Positions 26,684 through 33,977 of a stretch of DNA of 64,000 bases are shown piece after piece. The notes under the pieces are model-generated. The model made no database searches. It was not told the DNA's origin and was given only the letters and a program-made list of their open reading frames with translations. This DNA comes from Intestinimonas butyriciproducens (lineage in GTDB: Bacteria; Bacillota; Clostridia; Oscillospirales; Butyricicoccaceae): contig NZ_JACJKW010000018.1 of NCBI RefSeq assembly GCF_016901775.1, positions 1-64,000 of the forward strand, given 5' to 3'. The translations under genes and the position numbers were made by a program. Numbering within the stretch: position 1 is the first letter of the stretch; every line of letters begins with the position of its first letter.

Positions 26684-27721
26684 TTACAGGGCCAGCAAAG
26701 CCTGGTCGGCCCCTTGTTCCCGGAGAGGGCAAAGGCGGCCGTGGGAAGAAAGCTGGCGGAAGCATTGGCCGCAGCCGATGCAGGGGGCACGGTGGGAAGG
26801 ATTTTTTTGCACCTTCTGCAGAAATTCCGGCTCACACACAAAGGGACGGCAGAAAGACACCAGGGGGAAGCCTGCATCCAGGCAGGCCTGGGCGTCATTG
26901 CCCGAGCGGATGCCCCCCACCAGAATCAGGGGCAGGCCGGCCTTTTGCAGCGCTTGGGCCTGCTTCAGATAGTAAGGCCCGGCGGAAGGGGGGAAGGCCC
27001 GGAAATTGCAGCCGCTGATCTCGGCGGCCAGGACGCCCAGTTTTTTGCATTCTTCCAGAAGGAGAAGCAGCTCCTGCTCGTATTCTTCTTCCAGCCCGGG
27101 CTGGGGCAGGTTGCAGTTGACCTTGATGAACAGGGGAAAGTCATTGCCGCAGGCCTGCCGCAGAGCACGCAGCACTTCCAGAGGGAAGCGGATGCGGTTT
27201 TCGCCGCTGCCGCCGTATGCATCCTGCCGGCTGTTTTCCAGCGGGGAGAGGAACTGGGAGAGCAGATAGCCATGGGCCAGATGGAGCTGCACCCCATCCA
27301 TCCCTGCTTCTTTGGCATAAAGGGCGCTGCGGACGAAAGCCTGTTTTAAGTTTTCCAGCTCCTGGAGGGAAAAGTCCGAGGGGCCTTTGCCGCCGGGGGC
27401 CTTCAGGCCGGCGTGGCTGATCTGCATGGCCATGCAGGCCCCTTCTCCATGGACGCTCTGGGCGATTTTCCGGAGCATGGGCAGATTTTTTTCGCTGTCC
27501 AGGCCGTTTTGCAGGGGAGAGGCCTTGCCCTCCGGGGATACATAACAATGGGCGCTGAAAATCAGCCCCACATTCTGCCGGGCCAAAAGGGTGTAAAGAG
27601 CCAATTCCTGCCGGGTCATCTGGCCCTGGGCAGTGCCCAGATCGTCCTGGGTGGCCGAGCGGACGGCTCTGTTTTTCAAAGAAAGTCCCCCCAGATGCAA
27701 GGGGGTGAAGAGCGATGTCAC
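26684..27721 (-). CDS. NADH:flavin oxidoreductase (old yellow enzyme family)
   Basis: 345 residues forming the FMN-binding TIM barrel. Motifs: LKNRAVRSATQDDLG near residue 15, QISHAGLKAPGG near 100, KEAGMDGVQLHLAHGYLLSQFLSP near 140 with active-site His residues, and LVGGIRSGNDA near 265. The cysteines CIGCGQCF and LCP near the C-terminus recall the Fe-S ligands of longer enoate-reductase-type members, but the extra NAD domain is absent. The start is GTG 27721, 7 nt after AGGAGG. It is divergent from a lysophospholipase gene. Confidence 0.9.
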   Translation of the reverse strand: MTSLFTPLHLGGLSLKNRAVRSATQDDLGTAQGQMTRQELALYTLLARQNVGLIFSAHCYVSPEGKASPLQNGLDSEKNLPMLRKIAQSVHGEGACMAMQISHAGLKAPGGKGPSDFSLQELENLKQAFVRSALYAKEAGMDGVQLHLAHGYLLSQFLSPLENSRQDAYGGSGENRIRFPLEVLRALRQACGNDFPLFIKVNCNLPQPGLEEEYEQELLLLLEECKKLGVLAAEISGCNFRAFPPSAGPYYLKQAQALQKAGLPLILVGGIRSGNDAQACLDAGFPLVSFCRPFVCEPEFLQKVQKNPSHRAPCIGCGQCFRQLSSHGRLCPLREQGADQALLAL

Positions 27722-27775
27722 AAAAATCCTCCTAATCGGTGTTTTTTCCCTGGATGAGTATGTTATAATGAATAT

Positions 27776-27895
27776 GGTATAATAACCGCAAAGCGGTTAT
27801 TATACCGGATTTTTGCGGCCGTTTTCTCGTCCCGTTTCCGGGACAACCGAAAACATGGCCAATATACCATGCCGCATTGGCGTCATGGTATAATG
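27776..27895. promoter_or_regulatory. Three nested inverted repeats carrying TATAAT boxes in a divergent promoter region
   Basis: In the 352-bp gap: a 31-bp near-perfect palindrome at 27776-27806 with GGTATAATAACCGC arms; GTTTTC-GTCCCG...CGGGAC-GAAAAC nested arms at about 27821-27854; and TACCATG...CATGGTA at 27865-27890 ending in a TATAAT (27889-27894) that could drive the plus-strand gene. The first palindrome places TATAAT on both strands. They look like operators over divergent promoters, but no cognate regulator is adjacent. The rest of the gap is A/T-rich without other features. Confidence 0.55.
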
Positions 27896-28073
27896 TTTTC
27901 AGACCCGCCGGAATACATGGGGCGGGAGGACAGAAAAATCCACATTGTACGACCATTTTATACAGTATATCACACCCCAAAGCAAAGGGGAAGGGACCCC
28001 TGGGCCAAAAAACAGAAAAATTTTTTGACCCATGGAAAAAAAGGAGAAGAAACCACCAGGAGAGGAAAGAAAT

Positions 28074-28979
28074 ATGGAAAATTATAAAATATTGGAACAC
28101 CGGTTTCCCTCGGCGGGAGGGCGGCAGCAGGTCTATGGCGTGGCCTATGTACCCCACCGGCCCCGGGGAATGGTGCAGATCGCCCACGGCATGGCTGAGC
28201 ACATGGGCCGCTACCGGGAGTTCATGGATTTTCTGGCGAAAAATGGGTACATCGCCTTTGGCTGCGACCACATGGGTCACGGCAAAACCGCCCGCACCAA
28301 AGAAGAACTGGGGTATTTTGCCCCGAAAAAGGGGTTTGACCTGCTGGTGACCGACCTGCATCTGATGGCTATTTATATGCAGGGCAAGTATCCGGGCATA
28401 CCCGCCTTCTTTCTGGGTCACAGCATGGGCTCCTTTGCTCTGCGGCTTTATCTGACCCGGTACGGGAAGGAGCTGCAGGGGGCCATTCTCAGCGGTACCG
28501 GCGGCAAGCAGGCCGGGGCGGCCCTGATGGGGGCGCTGTGCCGGAAGGGGGGAGGAAGCCCCAACCGGCTGGTGGACCGGTTGGCCTTCGGCAGCTTCAA
28601 CCGGGGGATTGAAAACCCCCGCACCCCCTTTGACTGGCTGAGCCGGGATGAAGAGCGGGTGGCCGATTACATCACCGACCCCCTCTGCGGCTTTACCTTC
28701 ACCACCAAGGGGTTCGGGGATCTGTTTTCTGCCATCGCCAGGGCGAACCGGTGGGAGACCTTCCGGCAGACCCCCGATCTGCCTCTGCTGCTCATCAGCG
28801 GGGACAAAGACCCGGTGGGGGCTTACGGAAAGGGCGTACGGCAGGTGGCGGAAAACTACCGCCGGGCCGGGCTGCACCATGTGGAGTGCAAGCTCTATCC
28901 CGGCGCCCGTCACGAGGTGCTGAACGAAATAAACCGGGAGCAGGTCTATCAGGATGTACTCCGATTTTTGCCAGCGTGA
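28074..28979 (+). CDS. Alpha/beta hydrolase, lysophospholipase/monoacylglycerol lipase type
   Basis: 301 residues. Serine-aminopeptidase-S33 fold with HGMAEHMGRY near residue 37, the Asp-rich DHMGHGKTAR, the nucleophile elbow GHSMGS near 116, the acid in SGDKDPVG near 245 and the catalytic His in GARHEVLNE near 280. ATG 28074 follows AGGAGAGG. The C-terminus (VLRFLPA) is as expected; the TGA stop is the 3-nt loop of the repeat hairpin CCAGCGTGACGCTGG (28971-28985). Confidence 0.9.
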   Translation: MENYKILEHRFPSAGGRQQVYGVAYVPHRPRGMVQIAHGMAEHMGRYREFMDFLAKNGYIAFGCDHMGHGKTARTKEELGYFAPKKGFDLLVTDLHLMAIYMQGKYPGIPAFFLGHSMGSFALRLYLTRYGKELQGAILSGTGGKQAGAALMGALCRKGGGSPNRLVDRLAFGSFNRGIENPRTPFDWLSRDEERVADYITDPLCGFTFTTKGFGDLFSAIARANRWETFRQTPDLPLLLISGDKDPVGAYGKGVRQVAENYRRAGLHHVECKLYPGARHEVLNEINREQVYQDVLRFLPA

Positions 28980-29678
28980 CGCTGGACCCGTTCCTGTCTC
29001 CGGTGGGGATGCGTTGCTCGGCCTATTGTTCCGGCGCTGGCCAGCCAACGCCTGGAAAGGGGCCAATGTGCAATCCTGGCGGCGAGGCGCAGAAAAGGCC
29101 GGTTGGATGCAATGGGCCTTACAATCCCCCCTGCATGGCCTTGCCATGCTGTCCCCCTTTTGCACAAGGGGGGCTGCGGCGAGCCGCCGCTGGCAAAACT
29201 CTCTTTGCCTGGATGGACACAACCGGCTTAGCGCGGGAGCGCAGTATGGGTGCAGCGTCACGCTGGTCCGGTGGCCGGACGGCCAAAACTCTCCCAGGCT
29301 GTATGCTTTGTTGGCACTCCTGCTCCGGCGCTGGCCAGCCAACGCCGGGAAAAGCTGCCCTGCAATCCTGGCGGAGTGCCGCAGAAAAGGCCGGTTGGAT
29401 GCAATGGGCCTTACAATCCCCCCAGCATGGCCTTGCCATGCTGTCCCCCCTTTGCACAAGGGGGGCTGCGGCGAGCCGCCGCTGGCGTAACTCTCTTTGC
29501 CTGGATGGACACAACCGGCTTAGCGCGGGAGCGCAGTATGGGTGCAGCGTCACGCTGCCCCGCCTGGGGCGCGAAAAAGGTCGGGGAAAAACCTAGTTTT
29601 TCCCCGAGAGCCAGCGGCGGCGTCGGCTACCGATTTGCAAGTTATTTTGGCTTTATGCCAAAATAACACGCCGCCAAT
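28971..29678. repeat. Hairpin-repeat island 5 with a 292-bp direct duplication
   Basis: About 700 bp without a real gene. A unit of roughly 240 bp is present twice with a 292-bp offset (about 29024-29265 and 29316-29557), each ending in CAGCGTCACGCTG (29253 and 29545) and each holding a CCGGCG-armed long stem and a CAATCCCCC...GCACAAGGGGGG module. After the second copy come the TCGGGGAAAAA/TTTTTCCCCGA stem and GTTATTTTGG/CCAAAATAAC (29641-29667). Confidence 0.88.
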
Positions 29679-29679
29679 A

Positions 29680-29728
29680 GCAAAAAAACAAGCCCTACGG
29701 AAAAATTCCGTAGGGCTTGTTTTTATTG
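29680..29728 (-). terminator. Bidirectional terminator of the rpsF-ssb-rpsR operon
   Basis: ACAAGCCCTACGGAA pairs with TTCCGTAGGGCTTGT around a short AAA loop, flanked by an A-run and a T-run, so it can stop transcription from both sides. Confidence 0.85.
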
Positions 29729-29761
29729 CGGGCCTTTGCCGCAGCAAAGGCTCTGGCTCAC

Positions 29762-30010
29762 TTAGTCGGCAGTGTAGGGCAGCAGAGCCAGGTGACGGGC
29801 GCGCTTGATGGCTTCGGTCAGCTGACGCTGGTGCATGGCACAGGTGCCGGTCATGCGGCGGGGCAGGATCTTGGCCCGGTCGCTGATATACTTGCGCAGT
29901 TTGGCAGTGTCCTTATAGTCGATGTGCTCCACTTTGTCCACGCAGAACTGGCAAACTTTTCTGCGGCGGCGCTCTCTCATGGGCCGCTCGCTTCTGGTTT
30001 CATTGGCCAT
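29762..30010 (-). CDS. rpsR: 30S ribosomal protein S18
   Basis: 82 residues with the S18 core [25 protein letters not shown] followed by [20 protein letters not shown]. The cysteines CQFC near residue 20 belong to the zinc-binding type, though only part of a site is seen. It binds S6 in the platform of the small subunit. AGGAGG lies 8 nt before the ATG. It is the last gene of rpsF-ssb-rpsR. Confidence 0.97.
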   Translation of the reverse strand: MANETRSERPMRERRRRKVCQFCVDKVEHIDYKDTAKLRKYISDRAKILPRRMTGTCAMHQRQLTEAIKRARHLALLPYTAD

Positions 30011-30040
30011 TTGGGATGTCCTCCTTTTTCGAAAATTGGG

Positions 30041-30460
30041 TTAGAAGGGAAGTTCGCTGTCATCCGGGCCCAGCTCCGCAAAGTCGCCGCCCACAGGGGG
30101 CAGATCAAAGGGAACAGGGGCGTCACTCCCCGAGCGCGGGGCGCTGTCCTTCTTGGATTCAGCGAAGAAAGCTTCGTCCGCTACTACTTCCACCGATTTG
30201 CGTTTGTTGCCCTGCTTATCCTCCCAGGTACGGGTCTGGATCCGGCCGGAAACGGCCACCAGCATCCCTTTGCGGAACCATTTGGACACAAACTCCGCTG
30301 TGTTCCGCCAGGCCACGATATCCAGGAAATCGGTCTGCTTATCCTGACCGAATGTACGGTCCACCGCAAGGGTGAAGGATGTGACCGGGATATTGCTCTG
30401 GGTGTGACGCAGTTCCGGATCGGCGGTGAGCCGACCCATCAGAATCGCTTTGTTCAGCAT
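30041..30460 (-). CDS. ssb: Single-stranded DNA-binding protein
   Basis: 139 residues. The OB fold is clear (MLNKAILMGRLTADPELR, WRNTAEFVSKWFRKGMLVAVSGRIQTRTWED), followed by a short Pro/Asp-rich linker and the partner-binding acidic tail DDSELPF. AAGGAG precedes the ATG by about 10 nt. Its place between rpsF and rpsR is classical. Confidence 0.97.
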   Translation of the reverse strand: MLNKAILMGRLTADPELRHTQSNIPVTSFTLAVDRTFGQDKQTDFLDIVAWRNTAEFVSKWFRKGMLVAVSGRIQTRTWEDKQGNKRKSVEVVADEAFFAESKKDSAPRSGSDAPVPFDLPPVGGDFAELGPDDSELPF

Positions 30461-30485
30461 GATAACAACGCTCCTTCCGCCCTCT

Positions 30486-30779
30486 TTAGTTCTGGGCGAC
30501 GATCAACGAACGCATGATGCCGTCGGTGATGTTGTAGATACGGTCCAGCTCGTGGGGGAATTCGGGCTTGCTCTCAAACTCGATGAGAACATAGTAGCCT
30601 TCGTTCATGTCGTTGATGGGATAGGCCAGACGGCGCTTGCCCCACTCGTTGACATTGGTCACAGTGCCGTTATTTTCGATGAGAGTCTTGAACTTCTCGA
30701 CCATAGCGGCAATGTTCTCTTCGCCCAGGTTGACATCCACGATGAATACGGTCTCGTACTTGCCTGTGATCTTCGGCAT
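30486..30779 (-). CDS. rpsF: 30S ribosomal protein S6
   Basis: 97 residues with the S6 motifs YETVFIVDVNLGEE and WGKRRLAYPINDMNEGYYVLIEF. A GTG four codons upstream touches the Shine-Dalgarno AAGGAGGTG, so ATG 30779 (about 10 nt after GGAGG) is the real start. First gene of the operon; a consensus promoter and a hairpin leader lie upstream. Confidence 0.96.
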   Translation of the reverse strand: MPKITGKYETVFIVDVNLGEENIAAMVEKFKTLIENNGTVTNVNEWGKRRLAYPINDMNEGYYVLIEFESKPEFPHELDRIYNITDGIMRSLIVAQN

Positions 30780-30810
30780 AATAAATCGCACCTCCTTTTG
30801 GACTTATGGC

Positions 30811-30828
30811 CCGCAGTACTCCCTGCGG
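30811..30828 (-). promoter_or_regulatory. Leader hairpin of rpsF operon, possible S6:S18 binding site
   Basis: CCGCAG/CTGCGG arms with a 6-nt loop lie between the promoter and the rpsF ribosome binding site. Many bacteria regulate this operon by S6:S18 binding to a leader hairpin; the position fits, but I did not match the conserved bulge in detail. Confidence 0.45.
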
Positions 30829-30845
30829 ACAAGGATAACACTAGA

Positions 30846-30874
30846 ATATTATCCTCTGCGCACCCGAAAGTCAA
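30846..30874 (-). promoter_or_regulatory. Promoter of rpsF-ssb-rpsR
   Basis: On the minus strand TTGACT (30874-30869), 17-bp spacer, TAATAT (30851-30846): near-consensus sigma-A promoter, as expected for ribosomal genes. Confidence 0.8.
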
Positions 30875-30947
30875 GCACATTTTTTCTTTCCGGCTCTTTG
30901 CACAATATATCCTGTGAAAATCGGATGAAATTTGTGAAAAAAACTCT

Positions 30948-30976
30948 TTGCTTTTCCCCTTTTTCCGGCGTATACT
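30948..30976 (+). promoter_or_regulatory. Promoter of the T-box-metNIQ unit
   Basis: TTGCTT at 30948-30953, 17-bp spacer, TATACT at 30971-30976, directly upstream of the T-box leader. Confidence 0.65.
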
Positions 30977-31009
30977 GGGTGACAAATTCACAGCAGCGCA
31001 AAGACAGCG

Positions 31010-31298
31010 AAGAGAAGAGTAACCGCTTAGAGACCTTTTGACAGAGAGCCCGGGCAGCTGAAAACGGGCAAAGGGAGCAGGTGGCGAAGATGGTCTCGGA
31101 GTCGCGCCCCGAGGGGAAACATTCCCTTAGGCGGCGACGGGTTTGCCCGTTACAGCAATAGGGTATCGGCCTTTTTTCGGCCCGCACCCGAAGAGGCGCC
31201 TGGTCGTGAGGCCGGCGTGAATGAAGGTGGTAACGCGGAAGCTTTTGGCTCTCGCCCTTAACAGGATTCAGTCATCCTGGAGGGCGGGAGCTTTTTTT
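31010..31298 (+). promoter_or_regulatory. T-box riboswitch, methionine-specific, with intrinsic terminator
   Basis: The leader has GAGACC (31030-31035) pairing with GGTCTC (31092-31097) as stem I base, and the trinucleotide ATG at 31090-31092, followed by a purine, in the specifier position. The T-box core reads GAAGGTGGTAACGCGG (31223-31238), close to the consensus. It is followed by the terminator GCTCTCGCCCT (31248-31258)/AGGGCGGGAGC (31281-31291) and a T-run. Uncharged tRNA-Met should favour the antiterminator and switch on the methionine transporter genes downstream. The ATG specifier and the metNIQ context agree. Confidence 0.9.
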
Positions 31299-31359
31299 GT
31301 TCCCCCTCCGGGCCCCGGCTGTGTGAACCCGCCGGGGAAGGAGAAAAGGAGGAACCAAG

Positions 31360-32091
31360 TTGATCGCATTGGAACAAGTGGAAAAATGCTATGCATCAGG
31401 GGAGGGCCCGGTGCAGGCCCTCAGCGGGGTGTCCTTTACCCTGGGGGAGGGGGAGTGCTGGGGCATCGTGGGCCCCAGCGGCGCGGGGAAAAGCACATTG
31501 CTGCGGCTGATGGCCTTGCTGGAAGAGCCCACCCGGGGACGGGTGGTGCTGGATGGGGTGTGCTTTGCCCAAAGCTCCCCCAGGGAAAAACGCCATGCCC
31601 GGCAGCAGATCGCCACCGTTTTTCAGGACTGCCGTTTGCTCTCCCGCCGCACTGTGGCCCAGAATGCCGCTCTGCCCCTTCAGATGCAGAGGCTGCCCCG
31701 GCAGGAAATCGCCCAGCGGGTGGAGGAGAGTCTTTGGCAGGCAGGCATCGCCCACAAGGCCGGAGCCTATCCCGCCCAGCTTTCCGGCGGACAGCGGCAG
31801 CGGGCGGCCATCGCCCGGGCCCTCTGTCAAAAGCCCCGGCTGCTGCTTTGCGATGAGCCCACCAGCGCCCTGGACCCTCAGAGCGCCGGGGAGATCCTGG
31901 AGCTTTTGCGCCAGATCAATGAGGGAGGCGTGACCATGGCGGTGATCACCCACGACATGAACGCGGCCCGGGCCCTTTGCCCCCACACCGCCCTGCTGCG
32001 GGAGGGAAAGCTGACCCAAGTGGGCCGGACGGCCCAGGTGCTGGAAGGGGCTTTCCAGCCCTTTGCACCCCTGGAAAGGGGGGCTTTGTAA
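31360..32091 (+). CDS. metN: Methionine ABC transporter ATP-binding protein MetN (short form)
   Basis: 243 residues. Complete ABC ATPase: Walker A GPSGAGKST near residue 39, Q-loop FQDCRLL, signature LSGGQRQR near 140, Walker B LLLCDEPTSALD near 165 and the switch HDMNAA. The usual MetN of about 340 residues has a C-terminal methionine-sensing NIL/ACT-like domain; it is absent, so feedback inhibition by bound methionine is probably lost. Start TTG 31360 lies 7 nt after AAAGGAGG. One-base overlap (TAATG) with metI. Confidence 0.9.
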   Translation: MIALEQVEKCYASGEGPVQALSGVSFTLGEGECWGIVGPSGAGKSTLLRLMALLEEPTRGRVVLDGVCFAQSSPREKRHARQQIATVFQDCRLLSRRTVAQNAALPLQMQRLPRQEIAQRVEESLWQAGIAHKAGAYPAQLSGGQRQRAAIARALCQKPRLLLCDEPTSALDPQSAGEILELLRQINEGGVTMAVITHDMNAARALCPHTALLREGKLTQVGRTAQVLEGAFQPFAPLERGAL

Positions 32092-32768
32092 TGGGAGCGT
32101 TGGCGGGATTTTTCCATGCATACGCCCCCATGCTGTGGCAAGGGCTGGGGGAGACCTGCCTGATGACCTTCGGGGCTTTATTTTGCTCCTATGCCCTGGG
32201 CCTGCCCTTGGGGGTGCTGCTGACCCTCACCGCCCCCGGCGGGATGCACCGGCGCAAAAGGCTCCATGCTCTGCTGGGCGCCATCACCGATGTGGGCCGG
32301 TCGGTGCCCTTCCTCATCCTGATGCTGGCCCTCATCCCCTTCACCCGGTTGGTGGCGGGGACCACCATCGGCCCCTGGGCGGCTTTGGTGCCCCTGGTGG
32401 CAGGAGCGGCCCCCTTTGTGGCCCGGCTGGTGGAAAGCGCCCTGGCTCAGGTTCCCCCCAATCTGGTGGAAAGCGCCCGGGCCTGGGGAGCCACGCCCCT
32501 GCAAACCGCCTGGCGGGTGCTTCTGCCCGAAGCCGCTCCCGCCCTGGTGCGGGGGCTGGCCATCACCGGCGTGACCCTCACCGCCTATTCCGCCATGGCC
32601 GGAGCCGTGGGCGCCGGTGGTCTGGGGGATATCGCCATCCGCTATGGCTATCACCGGTATGAATACGGGGTGATGATGGCCACTCTGGTGCTGCTCATCC
32701 TCTTTGTGCAGCTGCTTCAGAGGGGGTGCGCCCTTGTGGCCCGGCGGATGGAGGAGCGGGTGCGGTAG
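32091..32768 (+). CDS. metI: Methionine ABC transporter permease MetI
   Basis: 225 residues with about five membrane segments and the inner-membrane permease signature around SARAWGATPLQTAWRVLLPEA. GLGETCLMTFGAL near the start and SAMAGAVGAGGLGDIAIRYGYHRYE near the end are typical of MetI. The ATG overlaps the metN stop. The frame is open far upstream within metN but that part is a shadow. Confidence 0.93.
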   Translation: MGALAGFFHAYAPMLWQGLGETCLMTFGALFCSYALGLPLGVLLTLTAPGGMHRRKRLHALLGAITDVGRSVPFLILMLALIPFTRLVAGTTIGPWAALVPLVAGAAPFVARLVESALAQVPPNLVESARAWGATPLQTAWRVLLPEAAPALVRGLAITGVTLTAYSAMAGAVGAGGLGDIAIRYGYHRYEYGVMMATLVLLILFVQLLQRGCALVARRMEERVR

Positions 32769-32840
32769 ATATATCGCCCCTTTGTTTGGAAGAAATTACG
32801 AAATAATCATAAACTAAACACTATTTTGGAGGAAATTACG

Positions 32841-33584
32841 ATGAAAAAGAAGAATTTGGTTCCCGTTACCGCTTTGTGTGTGGCAGGCATTCTGGCTCTG
32901 GGGGGCTGCGCCCAGCAGGAAGCAGAGTCCCAGGAAGGGGATCAGGTGGTGCTGAAGGTGGGGGCCAGCCCCTCGCCCCACGGGGAGATCCTCCAGCAGG
33001 CGGCGCCCATTCTGGAAAAAGAGGGCATCCAGCTGGAGATCCAGGAGTTCACCGACTACATCCTGCCCAACCAGGCGCTGGAAAATGGGGAGCTGGACGC
33101 CAACTTCTTTCAGCACAAGCCCTATCTGGACAATTTCAATGAGGAAAACGGCACCCATCTGGAATCTTTGGGGACGGTGCATTTTGAGGCCATGGGCATT
33201 TACGCCGGGAAATGCGGCGATCTGAAGGACCTGCCCGAGGGAGCTCAGGTGGGCGTGCCCTCCGACTCCACCAACGAGGCCCGGGCTTTGCAGCTTCTGG
33301 AACAGGAGGGGCTGATTACCCTGAAAGAGGGGGCCGGGCTGACGGCCACCGCCCAGGACATTGAGGAGAACCCGCTGAAATTGCAGCTGGTGGAGCTGGA
33401 AGCCGCCATTCTGCCCCGGAGCCTTGCCGATCTGGACATTGGGGTGATCAACGGCAACTATGCCCTGGAAGGGGATGTGGTGGATCAGCTGCTGGTGAGC
33501 GAAAGCAGTAGCAGCCAGGCAGCCCAGACCTTCTCAAACATTGTGGCCATTCGGCAGCGTGACGCTGCACCCAAAACTCGCTGA
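32841..33584 (+). CDS. metQ: Methionine-binding lipoprotein MetQ, C-terminus apparently truncated by a repeat
   Basis: 247 residues. The signal peptide ends in the lipobox LALGGC (Cys near residue 20). NlpA/MetQ features include VLKVGASPSPHGEIL, LDANFFQHKPYLDNFN and FEAMGIYAGK. ATG 32841 lies 8 nt after GGAGG. The family normally continues for about 35-40 residues beyond the NIVAIR strand; here the frame passes straight into the repeat hairpin CAGCGTGACGCTG and ends as RQRDAAPKTR with a TGA inside the repeat. No remnant of the missing end is seen downstream. It may still bind ligand, but a partial loss of function is possible. Confidence 0.88.
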   Translation: MKKKNLVPVTALCVAGILALGGCAQQEAESQEGDQVVLKVGASPSPHGEILQQAAPILEKEGIQLEIQEFTDYILPNQALENGELDANFFQHKPYLDNFNEENGTHLESLGTVHFEAMGIYAGKCGDLKDLPEGAQVGVPSDSTNEARALQLLEQEGLITLKEGAGLTATAQDIEENPLKLQLVELEAAILPRSLADLDIGVINGNYALEGDVVDQLLVSESSSSQAAQTFSNIVAIRQRDAAPKTR

Positions 33585-33899
33585 AGGCTGTATGCGTTGC
33601 GGGCTTAGGTGGTCCAGGGCTGGCTAGCCAGCCCTGGAAGGGGCTATGGTGCAATCTTAGCAAAGTGCATAGGAAAAAGCTCCCCTGTGAAGGGGGGACG
33701 GCGAGCCGCCGCTCCCATGTTTTTCTTTGCCCTGGTTCATACAACCGGCCCTGGTTCTGTTGCCGGGCGCGGCAGCGGTCCGGTGTCCGGACGGGTCCGG
33801 TAGCCGGACAGCCGTAGCTCTCTTTGCCGGATTGCACACAACGGGCTCTGGTTCTGTTGCCGGGCGCGGCAGCGCAGTATGGGTGCAGCGTCACGCTGC
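33552..33899. repeat. Hairpin-repeat island 6 (metQ - AEC transporter gap)
   Basis: Begins inside the end of metQ with CAGCGTGACGCTG and ends with GCAGCGTCACGCTGC (33885-33899) touching the next -35. Between them: a CCAGGG-armed long stem (33614-33637), AGCTCCCCTGTGAAGGGG, GGCGAGCCGCC, GTCCGGTGTCCGGAC, GTCCGGTAGCCGGAC and GCGCGGCAGCGC. No gene. Confidence 0.88.
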
Positions 33900-33929
33900 T
33901 TGACAGGGGGAGAGGGGAGGGGGTAGAAT
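33900..33929 (+). promoter_or_regulatory. Promoter of the AEC transporter gene, abutting a repeat hairpin
   Basis: TTGACA at 33900-33905, 18-bp purine-rich spacer, TAGAAT at 33924-33929. The -35 begins at the base after the last repeat hairpin. Confidence 0.7.
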
Positions 33930-33977
33930 GAAAAGGCAGCAATTTAGTGATTTTGAGGGAAAAAGGGAGGAAGGAAG

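Noticed and set aside
29024-29557. CRISPR array
   Set aside because: Repeats are long, mosaic and unevenly spaced, without regular unique spacers, and no cas genes are present.
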